Assembly (NCBI RefSeq): GCF_030052815.1
Contig: NC_079507.1
Location: forward strand, 65,613,144 to 65,677,143
DNA from: Hevea brasiliensis
Lineage: Eukaryota; Streptophyta; Magnoliopsida; Malpighiales; Euphorbiaceae
Direction of reading: 5' to 3'
Length of the DNA stretch: 64,000 bases
Shown: positions 11,939-33,500 of the stretch, piece after piece
Layout of the letters: each line of letters begins with the position of its first letter
Position numbering within the stretch: the first letter of the stretch is position 1
The notes under the pieces: model-generated
Databases searched by the model: none
The model's input: the letters and a program-made list of their open reading frames with translations, nothing else
Told to the model about the DNA's origin: nothing
Translations under genes and position numbers: made by a program

Positions 11939-13190
11939 AAACGAAATTTTCCCCAGCTAACCTAGCCCCCTCGCGCGTATCAGTCCATAGCAACGAGTAG
12001 GTTACCGTAAAAATTTATGCACCACAGTTAATATTTTCAAAACTTAAATATATTTTAAATTTAATTAAAATTTATTTTTAATTATTAAAATTCATTATTA
12101 TAATCTATCAATATTTAAATTCATTTAATTTTATATATTTTAATTAATAATTTATATAAAAATAATATTTTATTAATAATTTATATTTTAAAAATTTAAT
12201 AATTTTATAAAATATTTATTTTTATTCATATAAAATAAAATATATAAAAATTTATAAATATTATTATAAAAATATATGTATTTTTTATATTTACTAAATA
12301 TTTATATAAATAAATTTAATAATAAATATTTAATAGGTAAAATTTAAATTCAATCTATATTTATTATAAATATTAAATTTTAAATTTAAATTATTCCTAA
12401 ATCAGATTATACATTTATTAAATTTATTTTATCAAGACCTATTCGAATTAAGTATCTGTAAAATCTCTACCGATTACCGTGCTTAATTCCTCAATATAAC
12501 CCCACCTCACATTAACAGGTGCAAACCAAGAAAATTATTATCCAATCCTCTCTTACAAATTAACTATTTAATCTTTGAATTCTAAAAAAACACATTATTC
12601 AATTTTTACATTTTTATTTACTTATTTTTTAATTTTTTAATTTAAAAATATAATTATATAATTATTTTATTTTTAAAAAATTAAATTATTTAATAATTTT
12701 TCTCTTGATGAATTAAAAATTTGATTTAAATCTTCTAATTTAAAATTAATAATTTAATTTTATTATTTTTAAAACATATTACAATTATATTTTTATTTTA
12801 TTTACTGTTTATTTAATTTTATTTAATTTTTATAATTAAAAAATTAAAATATTATATTACGCAATACGTGTATTTTTAATTAATTAAAAAGTGGAAGTAA
12901 TAATTTTTTTAAAGAAGAAAATCCAAAGAAATAATAAGTAATAAAATTTTAAAAGTCAGGAGGCGAGACATACTGTTTGCGATCTCTCTTTCTCCTCTCT
13001 TTCCTTTTTCGCATGATAATTCAGAGGGAAGAGAGAGAGAAAATAAAGAAAACAGAGAGAGAAGGGGGGAGAAAGATCAAAAGACGAAATTGACCTCAAT
13101 TTCTCTGTTCTTGCTGTTTCTGCTTCTTCTTTGTTTCTTCCCTCTCTCATTTAGCCGATTTCAGGTTTGATAATTGTTTGTACGGTCGCC
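11939..13190. promoter_or_regulatory. Shared promoter interval between divergent genes, with AGD5 5' leader
   Basis: The minus-strand small gene and AGD5 are arranged head to head. About 12000-12950 is very AT-rich with no gene. From about 12960 to 13150 there is a GA/CT-rich tract typical of plant 5' UTRs, then the AGD5 start at 13191. I see no unambiguous TATA box that I could assign to one gene. Confidence 0.5.
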
Positions 13191-21745
<8,555 letters not shown>

Positions 21746-21932
21746 ATTTCCCGGGGGACAATGATGGCCTTTTGATACCAATACCAAGATAGTTGTATTA
21801 CAGGAAAATAGATCCTGAAAAGTTTTTTCCTCCTGTATTGGCGATTGTAAACTATTTTGTAGAGGCAGTTTCAGTTTTCGTATTTCATATTTGGTTGATG
21901 GTTCATTTGTATGAGCCAGATGTATTCAGAGT

Positions 21933-21938
21933 AATAAA
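21933..21938 (+). terminator. Probable AGD5 polyadenylation signal
   Basis: AATAAA, 188 nt after the stop codon, within a T-rich 3' UTR. Confidence 0.6.
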
Positions 21939-24193
21939 GATGGGTTTAGATTGATCTCATAATTCTCCGTATACCTTTTCCCATCTCGCAGATTTTGAAG
22001 CAAAACGAAAGTACTCTGCGAGTCAGTATCTTGAAAATATAGAACTGAATGTGTCTTTTCATATTTTGGTTTATTGTTTCCCCTAGCCAAATGTCTATGC
22101 TTGGACATCAATAGAGACTCTTATTAGTTCCCAGAAAATATGATTGCGGTATCCGTGATGCCGTCCACATGGTTCTCTGTTTTGCCCTAGAGCTTTTAGG
22201 CTCTGCCAATGTGTATTATCCTGCGCATTGATGATAGTGTAGATTCCACATCAACTTTACTGTTATTGCAATTTTTAATAAAGTTCAACGATTATATAAA
22301 TTGAAATTTAATGACTAAAATAAAAATGACCTCATAGGCTGCTAATGAATTAATAAAAAAAAAAAAAGAAAAAACTTAGCAAGTCAAGGAAAAAAAGAAA
22401 ATGTAATTAGCTTTACTTCTATAATTAATTTGGAGGAGATTCTTCCTCATCAGAAGGAAATCAGAATTGTTAGTCTAATAATACCGAGTTACATTAACAT
22501 GTCGGATCAGCTAATTGGTAAAACTTAAACAAAGTATACATATGTTCTCACTATCTCCTAAGCCATGAATGCATGCATGACCATTCAGTTTTTATCACCT
22601 CACCTAAGAGAGCTGGCTAGCTAGAAGCATCAATTTGACTTTGGATAACCTAATTGCCCCAATTTCCACATCAAATTCTAGCCATTTGGTTACAATTTTG
22701 TAATCACACACAACCACAAATGTGGCTGTAGAAATGTCATGCTATATATAAGCAAGTTGATGATTGTCCAATTGGCAGGAAACCGTAATTACCGACTTTG
22801 AACGTGTATGAAATTAGTCATCTTTGCGTATCCAAACAAATAATGTTTTCTTGCCTTATTATTGGCCAATTCAAACTTTGCTTGGTATAATGATTCTTCA
22901 ATATACTTGCCATTGAAATCATCAGTTTTGCATAATTGCACGCCAGGCTCTCATTAGCCCGTCGGTGATTTAGGTGTCTGGATAAAGACAGCCAAATGAT
23001 TGTACTGGTTTTTCATCACATCAAAATGTTAAATACGAGAACAAAGCATTCAGAAACCACAATTGTAACCTCTCAACAATAACTAATATATTATAGGAAA
23101 AAATTGACCTAATAAATTGATTTATTCTGGATCCTGAACACAGCTCCGGTGCTGTAACGATGGCTTATATAAATATATTGGCATTCTTGTAAACATTACC
23201 GATTGCACCAAATAAAATAAGCATTTTATTAGGTTACTTCATTTGGAGCGACAAGCAATTTTTTGACAGACAATGGTATGAATGGTATCTTTTGTCTTCT
23301 TTCAAAGAAGTAACCAACCAATACATGTCATGTAAACCCTAAATGGTACCCTTATTTTTAATTATTCTTAAAGTAGTCTATTCTTAAATATATTAAAAAT
23401 AAACTTCTATAGTTTGATATGGCTAATAATAACAAATTAATAATATAGTAAATGAAAAAGGGTATTAGTAGATTTTGAAGAGAGGCATGATGATATGATT
23501 AATTAACAGAAAGCAAGTAATTAAATTGCAGAATGGTTGGAACGTCAAATTGTAAATCATGATGAATGATTGTGGATCGCATGTTTAGGCTTAATTAGCA
23601 CATGGCATGCATATGATAAGGAAAATTACGTCTCAACTTTCTCCAAGCCCCTATAATTAGAAAAAATTTAATGGATGATACCATGGCTTTTAGGCTTGAT
23701 TACATCCATCTATCTCGTAATTTCTAGCTAGCTACATGTGCATCTTTAATCTATGTATGACAATATATAAATTCACTTCCCTCTTTATCATATTCTTCTT
23801 TCTTTATTTTAGGTAAAGTTCCAAAGATTCAAGGAATATATATATTTTTTTAATTGAATTAAATTTTATAAATTTCATTATTTAATTTAAAAATCAATTC
23901 AAACAATTCATTTAATAATTAAAATACGTAATATTAATAAATTATATTATTAATTATTATAAATAAAAGAATATCATTTTGAATAGAAATAAAATGAAGA
24001 AAACCAAAAATAACTCATGTGTACGATTATTAATAACTCATTTTCATCATAACCTGTATGTATATGTATTTTATTTTAAAAAATAATAATTAAATGAATA
24101 AATAGCAAATATTAAGAGTGTCTATAATCTTTTATTCTTTTGAATTAAATTTAAATTGAAATAGAATTGAACTATATCAAACTAAATTTCACT

Positions 24194-24275
<82 letters not shown>

Positions 24276-25089
24276 ACTTATATTTATATATAATATATAA
24301 TAAATATATATAATATATAATAAATCTATCTACAGCTGATAACATTTTTTATTTTCCTTATTTTTAATAATTTATAATTATAATGTATAAAATCGGTTAA
24401 ATTATAATTATCTTTAATCAGAACGTATCCACAATTAAAGATTTTCATTATTATATCATAACAATATACCTAAAGTTATAAAACAATTATTATAAACCTT
24501 GAACATATATTAAATTTTATAATTAAATAATGTATTAAAATTAATTAAATTAGACTTATATATACATATATATGCACAATTTTAATGTATTTCAAATAAT
24601 TAATTGTAAAATTTATTGAAGTGAAATTTTAATTTTATGATATCAATTAAATAATTCTTTTTTTTAGAAATTATAATCAGATTATATTAAATTGAAATCG
24701 ATATATAAAAAATTTAAATTAAAATAGAATTGAAAAATTAAATTAAAATTAAAAAAAAAAAAAGTTGAATTCGATTCTAGTTTTTTTTCTAATAACCAAC
24801 CGAACCTGGCAAATTTCTTTGAAAGAACTGCGGCTAAAATCATGCTCGGGATAGACTTAGGACAAATTGTGACATAGTGGATGCCAAATGTCAATGCATG
24901 GAGGGATCACACGTCAACACTGACACGTAGACAAGTCCTAGTGTCCGTTCTGGCATAACTCTTACCTGCATGGAAAAAAATAAAAAAAATTAGGTCCCAC
25001 GACAATGCTGCTTGAACGGCAGTATACCTCATGCGTCTTTCCAAAATTCAATGGTTCACAATCCATATTTCACCTTAAACACTCTCTTG

Positions 25090-25092
<3 letters not shown>
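21939..25092. other. AT-rich intergenic DNA
   Basis: About 3 kb without a supported gene. It becomes increasingly AT-rich from 23.8 kb and holds a long TA microsatellite at 24197-24268. Confidence 0.6.
24197..24268. repeat. (TA)36 microsatellite
   Basis: 72 nt of uninterrupted TA. Confidence 0.95.

Positions 25093-25146
<54 letters not shown>
25093..25146. repeat. (TA)27 microsatellite upstream of the DUF4408 gene
   Basis: 54 nt of TA about 150 nt before the start codon at 25296, so in the promoter or 5' UTR. Open frames reading Tyr-Ile repeats through it are artefacts. Confidence 0.93.
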
Positions 25147-25150
<4 letters not shown>

Positions 25151-25295
25151 GTTCTCCGTTGTCTCTCCATATGCAGCTCTTCTTTACTGCTCTCTTTTTC
25201 CCTTCTGCGCACTTTTGTCCCTGGCTTTGCACTGAGGCCCTCTCAAACCCACCTCGACAGTCTTGAGCTTGAAGCTCTCTTTCCCTCGAAAAGTT

Positions 25296-25938
25296 ATGTC
25301 GTATCCTGCACCCGGTTCTGGATTAGTCCTCTCTCTTAAAATAGCTTTAATTTCGACCTGTGTGTTATCTGTTGCGGTGATGTTAAAGTTATCTGTTCCA
25401 GTGGTGACAGATTTTGCTGTGCATGAACTTCCTCTCATGTATAGCTCTGTTATCTCTTGGCTTCGGCCTCCATATCTTTATTTGGTCATTAATGGCATAA
25501 TCATCTCAATCGTCGCTTCCTCCAAACTCCAGCTCCAAAAACCTGAGGAACCCTCAAAACAACAGGAGATAATCCCCCCACCAATGCTGGCGGTGGAGGT
25601 ACCGAAGGCCTCTGGCGATATACCATCTGACTATATTGACGGCGTTGTTGAGTGCGGATCTGGGTACCAAGATTTGATTGTGATAGACAAGGTTGTGCCG
25701 GTGGATGATAGTTCGGTGAATGGTGCACACAAAAGGGAGAAGGGTGAGGTTGTAGAGAAAGAGATAACGGTGACGCAAGGTAGTGATAAGGCTTTGGTTT
25801 CTTTCAAATCGGTGCAGCCTGCACAGAGGAGTGATTCTATGGAGTTCCTGGTTGAAAAAGAAGAGAAAAAGAAACCACTGGTGTCTGCAAGGTTTGGCTC
25901 CAAATTCAAGAAATCGCCAGTGAAAGCAAATCCTGAAG

Positions 25939-25974
<36 letters not shown>

Positions 25975-26458
25975 AAAGCATAAAATTTTCAGGTTCATTT
26001 CTTGAAACGAATAATCGCCATTAGGTCGGTGGTTTAATCACCATTTTCTTTATGTTGCAGCCGGGAAGGCAGTCCTGTTGGGCGTATCGAAACCGAAACG
26101 AAATGATACCTTGGAGAGCACGTGGAAGATGATAACAGACAGCCGTCCAATGCCGTTAACCAGACACCTCAAGAAATTCGACACGTGGGACAGTCACTTG
26201 CGTCTCGATGGCGCCACCTCACCTCCGCCGCCTCCGGAGAAGATGAATAAGTCCGAGACTTTTAGTGAAAACGAGTCAAAGCTAAGTCGTGAGAGCCGTC
26301 AGGGATCGGGGAAACTGAGGAAGGAACCGTCGTTGAGTCAGGACGAGTTGAACCGGCGGGTGGAGGCGTTTATAAAGAAGTTTAACGAAGAAATGAGGCG
26401 GCAGAGACAGGAGTCTTTGAATCAATACCAGGAGAAGATTAGTAGAGGAGCTTATTAG
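25296..26458 (+). CDS. DUF4408/DUF761 membrane-anchored protein (346 aa)
   Basis: Two exons, 25296-25938 and 26061-26458. The 122-nt intron begins GTACTCTCTC, contains a CT microsatellite (25942-25973) and ends TTGCAG. The joined frame is 1,041 nt. Residues 9-37 form one hydrophobic segment. Residues 55-76 (WLRPPYLYLVINGIIISIVASS) form a second with the DUF4408 signature. A long polar, lysine/glutamate-rich linker follows, with a short SPPPPPE run. The end (residues about 312-344, EAFIKKFNEEMRRQRQESLNQY...) matches the DUF761 consensus. The pairing of DUF4408 at the N-terminus with DUF761 at the C-terminus is a plant-specific family ('cotton fiber-expressed'-like). Members are linked to growth and stress, but the biochemical role is not known. 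The start at 25296 is the first ATG of the frame. Confidence 0.9.
25942..25973 (+). repeat. (CT)16 microsatellite at the 5' end of an intron
   Basis: Begins four bases after the start of the donor (exon|GTA-CTCT...). It forms most of the 5' part of the 122-nt intron of the DUF4408 gene. Confidence 0.93.
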
Positions 26459-27317
26459 GAATTTTGGTTTGATTTATGGGTTGAAACGTATAAAAGGGAG
26501 AAAAAAGGGATAATAGAGCACAAGAATGCTAAGTTGGTTCGTTTGTAAAAATGATGGAAAATCAGAAGGCTCATGCTATTTGTTTTTTTCTCAGTGAATT
26601 AGGAGGTGCAAGTATTATTTTACAACTCCTCTCAAAATAAATAAATTTTATAATTCGACAAATTAATTTTTTCAGTATTCAATATATTATTTTATTTTTA
26701 GTATATTAAATATATTTTATAATTAATAAATAAATTTTATCCTTAGTTATTTAACTTTTTTAGTTATTTATTTTTTATTTTAATTTTATTAATAATCACT
26801 CAGATCAAAATTTAATAAAGCTGCTATGTAGAATATTTTACATGGCTTCAAATTATATAAAAAAAATTATATTTTTATCAAGTCAGATTAAAATTTATTT
26901 TTTTATCTATTTAAATATCTAAAAATAAAGATTAATATATGTAATAATTAATGTGAAGATAAAATTTATTTCTTTTTTTATTTTTTTTAATTTGATCTAG
27001 TAAAAAAATAAATTTATTATAATTTAAAACGACATAGAAAATACTATATAAGAGTTTATTAGGTATTTTATTGAAGTTCAAAAATCAAAGATATATGATT
27101 TTTACTGAATAAATTAAAGTATAATAACTAGATTCAAACTGTTAACAAATTAGATTGAGTGATTACTGAAAAAAATTGATCCATCTTATAATTTATCGCA
27201 TTAAGATATGTTATAAGCATGGGTTTTAATGATGAAATTGTTTTCTTTGTTTTAATGATGATCATATGATGATAATCCCAACAAAAAGATATTAATATTA
27301 ATAGAAAAATGAAGTGA

Positions 27318-27376
<59 letters not shown>

Positions 27377-28893
27377 TATTGCAATAATGAATATAGAATA
27401 GCAAGTATGGTATCTCAAGTAAGGAATAGAGTTTCAATGCTTTTACCATTTATATATATAGAGTTGTTTTCTTTATTTGACTCCAAAATTAAGACGTCGC
27501 TTGATTTATCAGAAGGAAGGGAGATGCATGCTCACTAAAATTAGGCAGGACACCAGAATTCTGGAACTGTAGTATGCCATGAACGCACATTCATGTGGTG
27601 TTGATGTTTTTTTTTTTTTTTCAGAGTATTTTTATATCTTTTTTATGATTCACAAAAAATTAATTCTTTAAAAATTCATCGTTGTCCTATAATATCACCT
27701 TTAAAGATTAAACTTGAATTTCACTACATCCAACATGTATTGATATACTTTTTTTATATTGAAAAATTATTTAATTTTGATAAAATTTGATTTAGCAAAG
27801 AATCCTTCAAACTTAAATATTTAGTTAAATATCTAGAATAAGTGTGACAGTAAGTGTTATTGAAAAATTTTTCCGTAAAATTTATTTTAATTTTCTATAT
27901 ATATATATATATATATTAAAATTCAGTGAGCATTAATTTAATTAATCTTTGTGCTGTTTTGGCTTCCTATCTGTATTCGCTTTAGTTAAAGAGTAGATGC
28001 CATTAAATTTTAGCCCCAAGTTTCCAACCCAATTAATCTGCTAACCGAACACGAAGGAATCACTAAAAGATGAAAAAAAGCATGGAAAGGCAAATCACAT
28101 AATTCCCAGACAATTAATATTCATATGGAATTGGGTAAACTGTAAGTGATTGTCTGGTTGTAGATGGATCTGATATATATGGTGCCATTTGTCAAAAGCA
28201 TACCTCACAGACGATGGTGATGAGAATGTTTTCTAGTTTCTATGGACACCACACACCACTCACCTTCCATCTGGTTTACTGAGGTCATGGCCTGCTCAAT
28301 ATGTCAGTGAGAACCAGAGATCTTATCTGTTCCATGGGAGACTAGCTCTTAGTGCCAAAATTGTATAAAAAGGCGTTTGCTTTCACGCATTATAGCGGTT
28401 GGACCATTCAGAGCATTTAGATCTTCTCGTTTCATGAGTTATGGATAAACTTGGAATTCAAATTCACTGGTTTAATGTTTGGAGGACACTCAAAAGCTGC
28501 AACTTTTTGCCAGATTTTTATAAAATAAATAAAACAAAATTTGAGTACTGCATGCACGTTGAATTTGATACCCTATCTCTATATTCAAAGAAATAAAACA
28601 AAATTTGATTTTATTGTTAAGCAAATCACAAATGTAATAATAGAAAAACATTGCTTAATTATTAAACATTTTGATTTAATTTCCAAGCAACGGTCAGGGT
28701 TTCCCATGCATGATTTATAGTCTAAAAGTAAATAAACCTGACATGCAGGTGCAGCAGGTAGAAGCTAGCCCTGTATATGTATAGTCCTGTTCTATGTTTT
28801 AGAATATACATCTGAGCGAATTGAAAATGGATCAGACTACCAATTTCTTTATTTTCCAGGGCTAAGGCTTTAGCACACGAGAGTTTTCACCTT
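26459..28893. other. AT-rich intergenic DNA between DUF4408 and VAL-like genes
   Basis: The 3' UTR of the DUF4408 gene is probably within the first 200 nt. No other gene is supported. A (TTA)n microsatellite lies at 27321-27376. Confidence 0.6.
27321..27376. repeat. (TTA)n microsatellite
   Basis: About 18-19 uninterrupted TTA units. Poly-Asn and poly-Ile frames across it are artefacts. Confidence 0.93.
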
Positions 28894-30442
28894 TCAGCAA
28901 CTTTCAGAGGGATCTCTCAATTGCTGCCAATTGCCTTGGAGAGCAGAGTCTGAGGAAGACTGTGGATCCTGATTAGTACTTCCCTGCAATATTTACAACA
29001 ATATAAAGCAAAGAACATTCAAACGCCATGAAATTGAATGAATGGAATGAATTCTCTGGAGTCTAAATTCAAGATAAAAGAAGGCAGTGGACTTACTTGA
29101 ATGAATTCTCTGGTTATGCAACCCATGCATTTAACCCCTCCAGTATCCAGTATCCAGTATCCAGTATCCAGTATCAAATGTGTATGTTCTGACATGATAC
29201 ATCCGCAGTGAACAAGCTAGGAAGGAAAATTATAACATTAGTATAGTAGAAAATTTTTTAAAAATGGGAAAGAACAAACACAACATTTTGAAATAGAAAT
29301 ACTACTGAATACGAAACTATAAAAGGGAAATGGGCATGCAGAACATATATATAGAGAGAGTTGTGATTGTAGCTCACCCCTTCACAAGTAACACAACTTC
29401 TCCATCCATTAGAACTCCAATGAAAAACTTTGCAGAAGCTTCCAATATCACAAGCGGAACTAAAATTGGAAAATTTCATTAATTAAGTAATTCATGACAT
29501 GTTATGCTTTGAACCATGTAATCTCTAATGCAAATTTTAATTTTAAAATATAGAAAATAAAAATGAAAAATTTAAAATAGTGACAAATTTTATTTAAAAG
29601 TGTATCAAGTTAGGCTCAAATCAGGATGAAGCTTTTGTTTTTACAGCTTAACACTAGCCTGGACCCGGCATGACTATTAAGGCCTAACCTACATAATTAT
29701 GTTGAATTAATCTAACATTAATGCCTAAACCCAAACATGAATGGGCCCACCATAAATCCTTCACTCACCCTGGCAAGATTTGAATATAAGACCTTCTAAA
29801 GCTTGATCCTTTACCGCTTGAAGCACATTTTTTTTAAGAGAGATTTTCCTTTTTTTTACATATATTAAGCTTAAACTGAAGTATAAAATGGAGATTGATA
29901 GAGAAATAGTTAGGTGATGAATAAACCCCAAAGAGCGTGATAAATCAGACAAGAACAATCTTTATCTAAGACATACACAAAGATCATTTAGAAGAAACTA
30001 AGAGAAAGAAGAGAACACAAAAAGAAGAATAAAGAGAAAAAGAAGAAAGAAGAGAAGAAAACTTTATATAAGAAAGATATAAGAAGAAGAAGATAAAAAA
30101 GAAGAAAAAAAAGTGATAGATATTACATTGAATTGTCATAAGAATATATATATAAAGATATACATGAACTACATTTTATAGATACAGATCTATATATAAA
30201 CATGTTTATATAAAATACATGTTTATTTTACAATAGACATGATATTTATTATTTTATTTATATATTAATATAGTATATAGTATTTTTATTTAATATACAT
30301 GTTATTTATTAATGAACATATAACTTATTAATATATTGTAAATTATAATATTTATAAAATTACTATTATATAATAATATATATTGTTAAATTACATTTAT
30401 TTAATTAAATATATATAATTATATAATTATTATTTTTATTTT

Positions 30443-30479
<37 letters not shown>

Positions 30480-30482
30480 ATT

Positions 30483-30521
<39 letters not shown>

Positions 30522-33500
30522 GTTTCTCTATCTTATATTTTATTAATATTAATATTTATTTTCTATCTACTTATCTATACATGTTTTATATATAATCCAA
30601 AACTTCTTTTTAATTATTGTTCCTTTTATTTTTTTTTTAAATAAAAGTTTCTAAGTTAATAAAAAGTTTTCCCTTAATTTTATTAAAAAAGTTCTAAAAT
30701 TTTAAAAGTAAAAAAAAATTATAACATTCTATAAAAATTAATATGAAAAAAAAACACACGAAAATTAATTTATTCTAAAACAAAAAAAAAAAGTTCTTTT
30801 GTTTTTACATTTAATTTAAAATTTCATTTGCCTTTTGCATTCTTTCTTTTTTCATCATTAATATTTTTTTATTTTATTTTAATTTGTTAATATTTAATCA
30901 TCCTCATTTTTAATTATTATAATACTATTTACTATATTTTTACATTATATTTACTAATTACTTACAATTATAAATTATTTTTTATTTAATAAATATTTTA
31001 AATACTAAAATATTTTTAAGTAAATTTTTTAATTTAATAATTCCTAATATAATCTAATTTTAAATAATATTTATTATTTTTTTAATTTAATATTTTAAAT
31101 TATAATATATTATTATAATATATTTATTATTATATATAAATACATATATATAGTATATAATTTCATTAACATATTTATTTAATATATAATATATGTCTAT
31201 ATTTTTACTCTTATTTTTATATTTATATATATTATCTATAATATATTTAAATATATATATAAAGTTGTATTTTGATAATCATATATTTAATACTTAATAT
31301 CCGATATTAAGTTTCTAGTTAATCTCTTAATAATTCTATTCATTAATTTGATATTTTATATTTTGTTTGTTAACTTTCTTCAAAGTCTATAGTAAAATGA
31401 GTTATATTCCTATTTTTCTAATTTTATTACTAACCAAAACATAACATATATTTTACTGTTATACTGTAGTACTACTTATTTCTTTTTATTACCTATTCAT
31501 TATTATTTATATTTGTTTACTACATCTATATATAATAATATTAATAAATAATTCAATTATTTTGTTAATATATATATATACATAAATAAAATTATTTTTT
31601 AAAAAAAAAAATAAAAAATAAAAAAAAATAAAAAAAACTAATAAAAAACAAAACAAAAAGCAAATAAAATTAAAATAAAACTAAAACATTAAAATTTACA
31701 TAAATTTATACTACTTTAACTACTTTGTCACTGGCTACAAAAATAAATCTATCTCTTATATTATATTACTATATAATCTCTTCATTTTTATATTTATTAA
31801 GAATCTAACCATTCTTTTTATTTCTTCTTTTTTTTACTTTTATTTATATTTTTTTGCACATTTTATTCTTTTTATTCTTACAACTATAGTTTATTTTTAA
31901 ATTTTTTAATAAATTGAAATTATTTATTTTTATAATTTATATTTTATTATTATTTTTTAAATATCCAAATTCCAATAATATCATATATTAACATTAGTTA
32001 AATATATTTATAAACATAATTTACATTATAAGCAAACTATACACATTATTTTTAATAATATTTCTAAAAAAACTACTAATAAATTGTAAATAAAAATTTA
32101 TAAAATATTTACAAAAACATATAAATAATATTAATTAAAAAGTAAAATCCTATAAAGTAACAAATAATAAAAATAAAAAAAATAAAAAAAATAATAAAAA
32201 TAAAAATAAATTAGAAATAATAAAAATAAAAATCAAAATATAATAAAATAAAAAAAAAATTCTCTAATTTTAAAATTAAATAAAGAATAGAATAAAGAAA
32301 AAAAGAAAAGATAAAAAATAAAAATGAAAAGAAAAAATAAATTTAAAAATTTTTATTATTTCTAATTATTATTTATTTATTTATAGTATTAATAATAACA
32401 TATCATTTTCATTTTATTTATTAATTATACAAAATACATTTACCCTTTATTAATAAATACAAAACAACACCTTGTTTTTCACTTTATCCTTCTTATCAAC
32501 AATTACCTCTTTTTCTCTCTTCTTAAATAAATAAATTCTTACATATCTTTTACAATATTTACAATAATATTTTTTTATACCTTATCTAATAATTACTTAT
32601 CTTTCTTCTTACATCTCTTACATACACACACAAGCTTCTTCACTTATACTCTTCTTACATACTATCATCATTCACTTATACCTCTTAGAAACTTATCTCT
32701 TCATTCTCTTCTTATCAATTCAATTTGTATCTATTTGAATTTTTATATTTTTACAATTTATATTTTTTAACATAATATATAATTATTGATAAATATATAT
32801 AATGAATCTATTTTTCTTAATTTAAACAATTTTATTTTTTTAGACATAATATTTTTAATTTATTTTTTTTTTTTTAATATAAATATTTAAAATAGATTTA
32901 TATTTATATAAATAAATTTTTATTATTAATAATTTATAATTATTTTTTTCTTTAACATAACATACACTTTCTTACTTAACACATATACTTTTACCTCATA
33001 TTCACAAATCATAATATAATTATTCAATTTCTAAATCATTTAAGTAAAAATAATAAAAAATAATAAAATAATAAATATCTTCTATAATAATTCCTACCTA
33101 ATTTAATATGATAAATATTATTCCTCAAATGCAATAATAACAATGACAACAAACACTTTCACTTTCAAATTAAAACAATTTCAAACAATAATAGTTAATA
33201 TATAGACATATTATCAAATATTTATAAAATATTTTAAATTTAAAAAATTTTTAAATTTAATTTTTTTTTTTTTTTTTTATTATATTATATTCAATTATTG
33301 AATTTTTCTTTTGTAACCAAATCCTAAAAAATATAATAGCCTATCTATGAGCATATATGAAATATATCTTTCTCATGCATTTTCTTTTCTTTCTCTTCTC
33401 TCTTTTTTTCCTTCTTTTTTTTTTTTTTTTTTTTTTTTTTGATTTGAACTTTGATTCATCTTTCATTCATCTAAATAAATTAGACTATTTATAAATTATT

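Noticed and set aside
25005..25235. Frames with long Tyr-Ile repeats
   Set aside because: They are readings through the (TA)n microsatellite upstream of the DUF4408 gene.
25184..25981. Several minus-strand frames over the DUF4408 exon
   Set aside because: Shadows of the plus-strand exon, which has domain matches at both ends and proper splice sites.
27134..27538. Poly-Asn and poly-Ile frames
   Set aside because: Readings through the (TTA)n microsatellite.
29141..29175. Possible CRISPR-like array
   Set aside because: A contiguous 7-bp tandem repeat without spacers, inside a plant exon.
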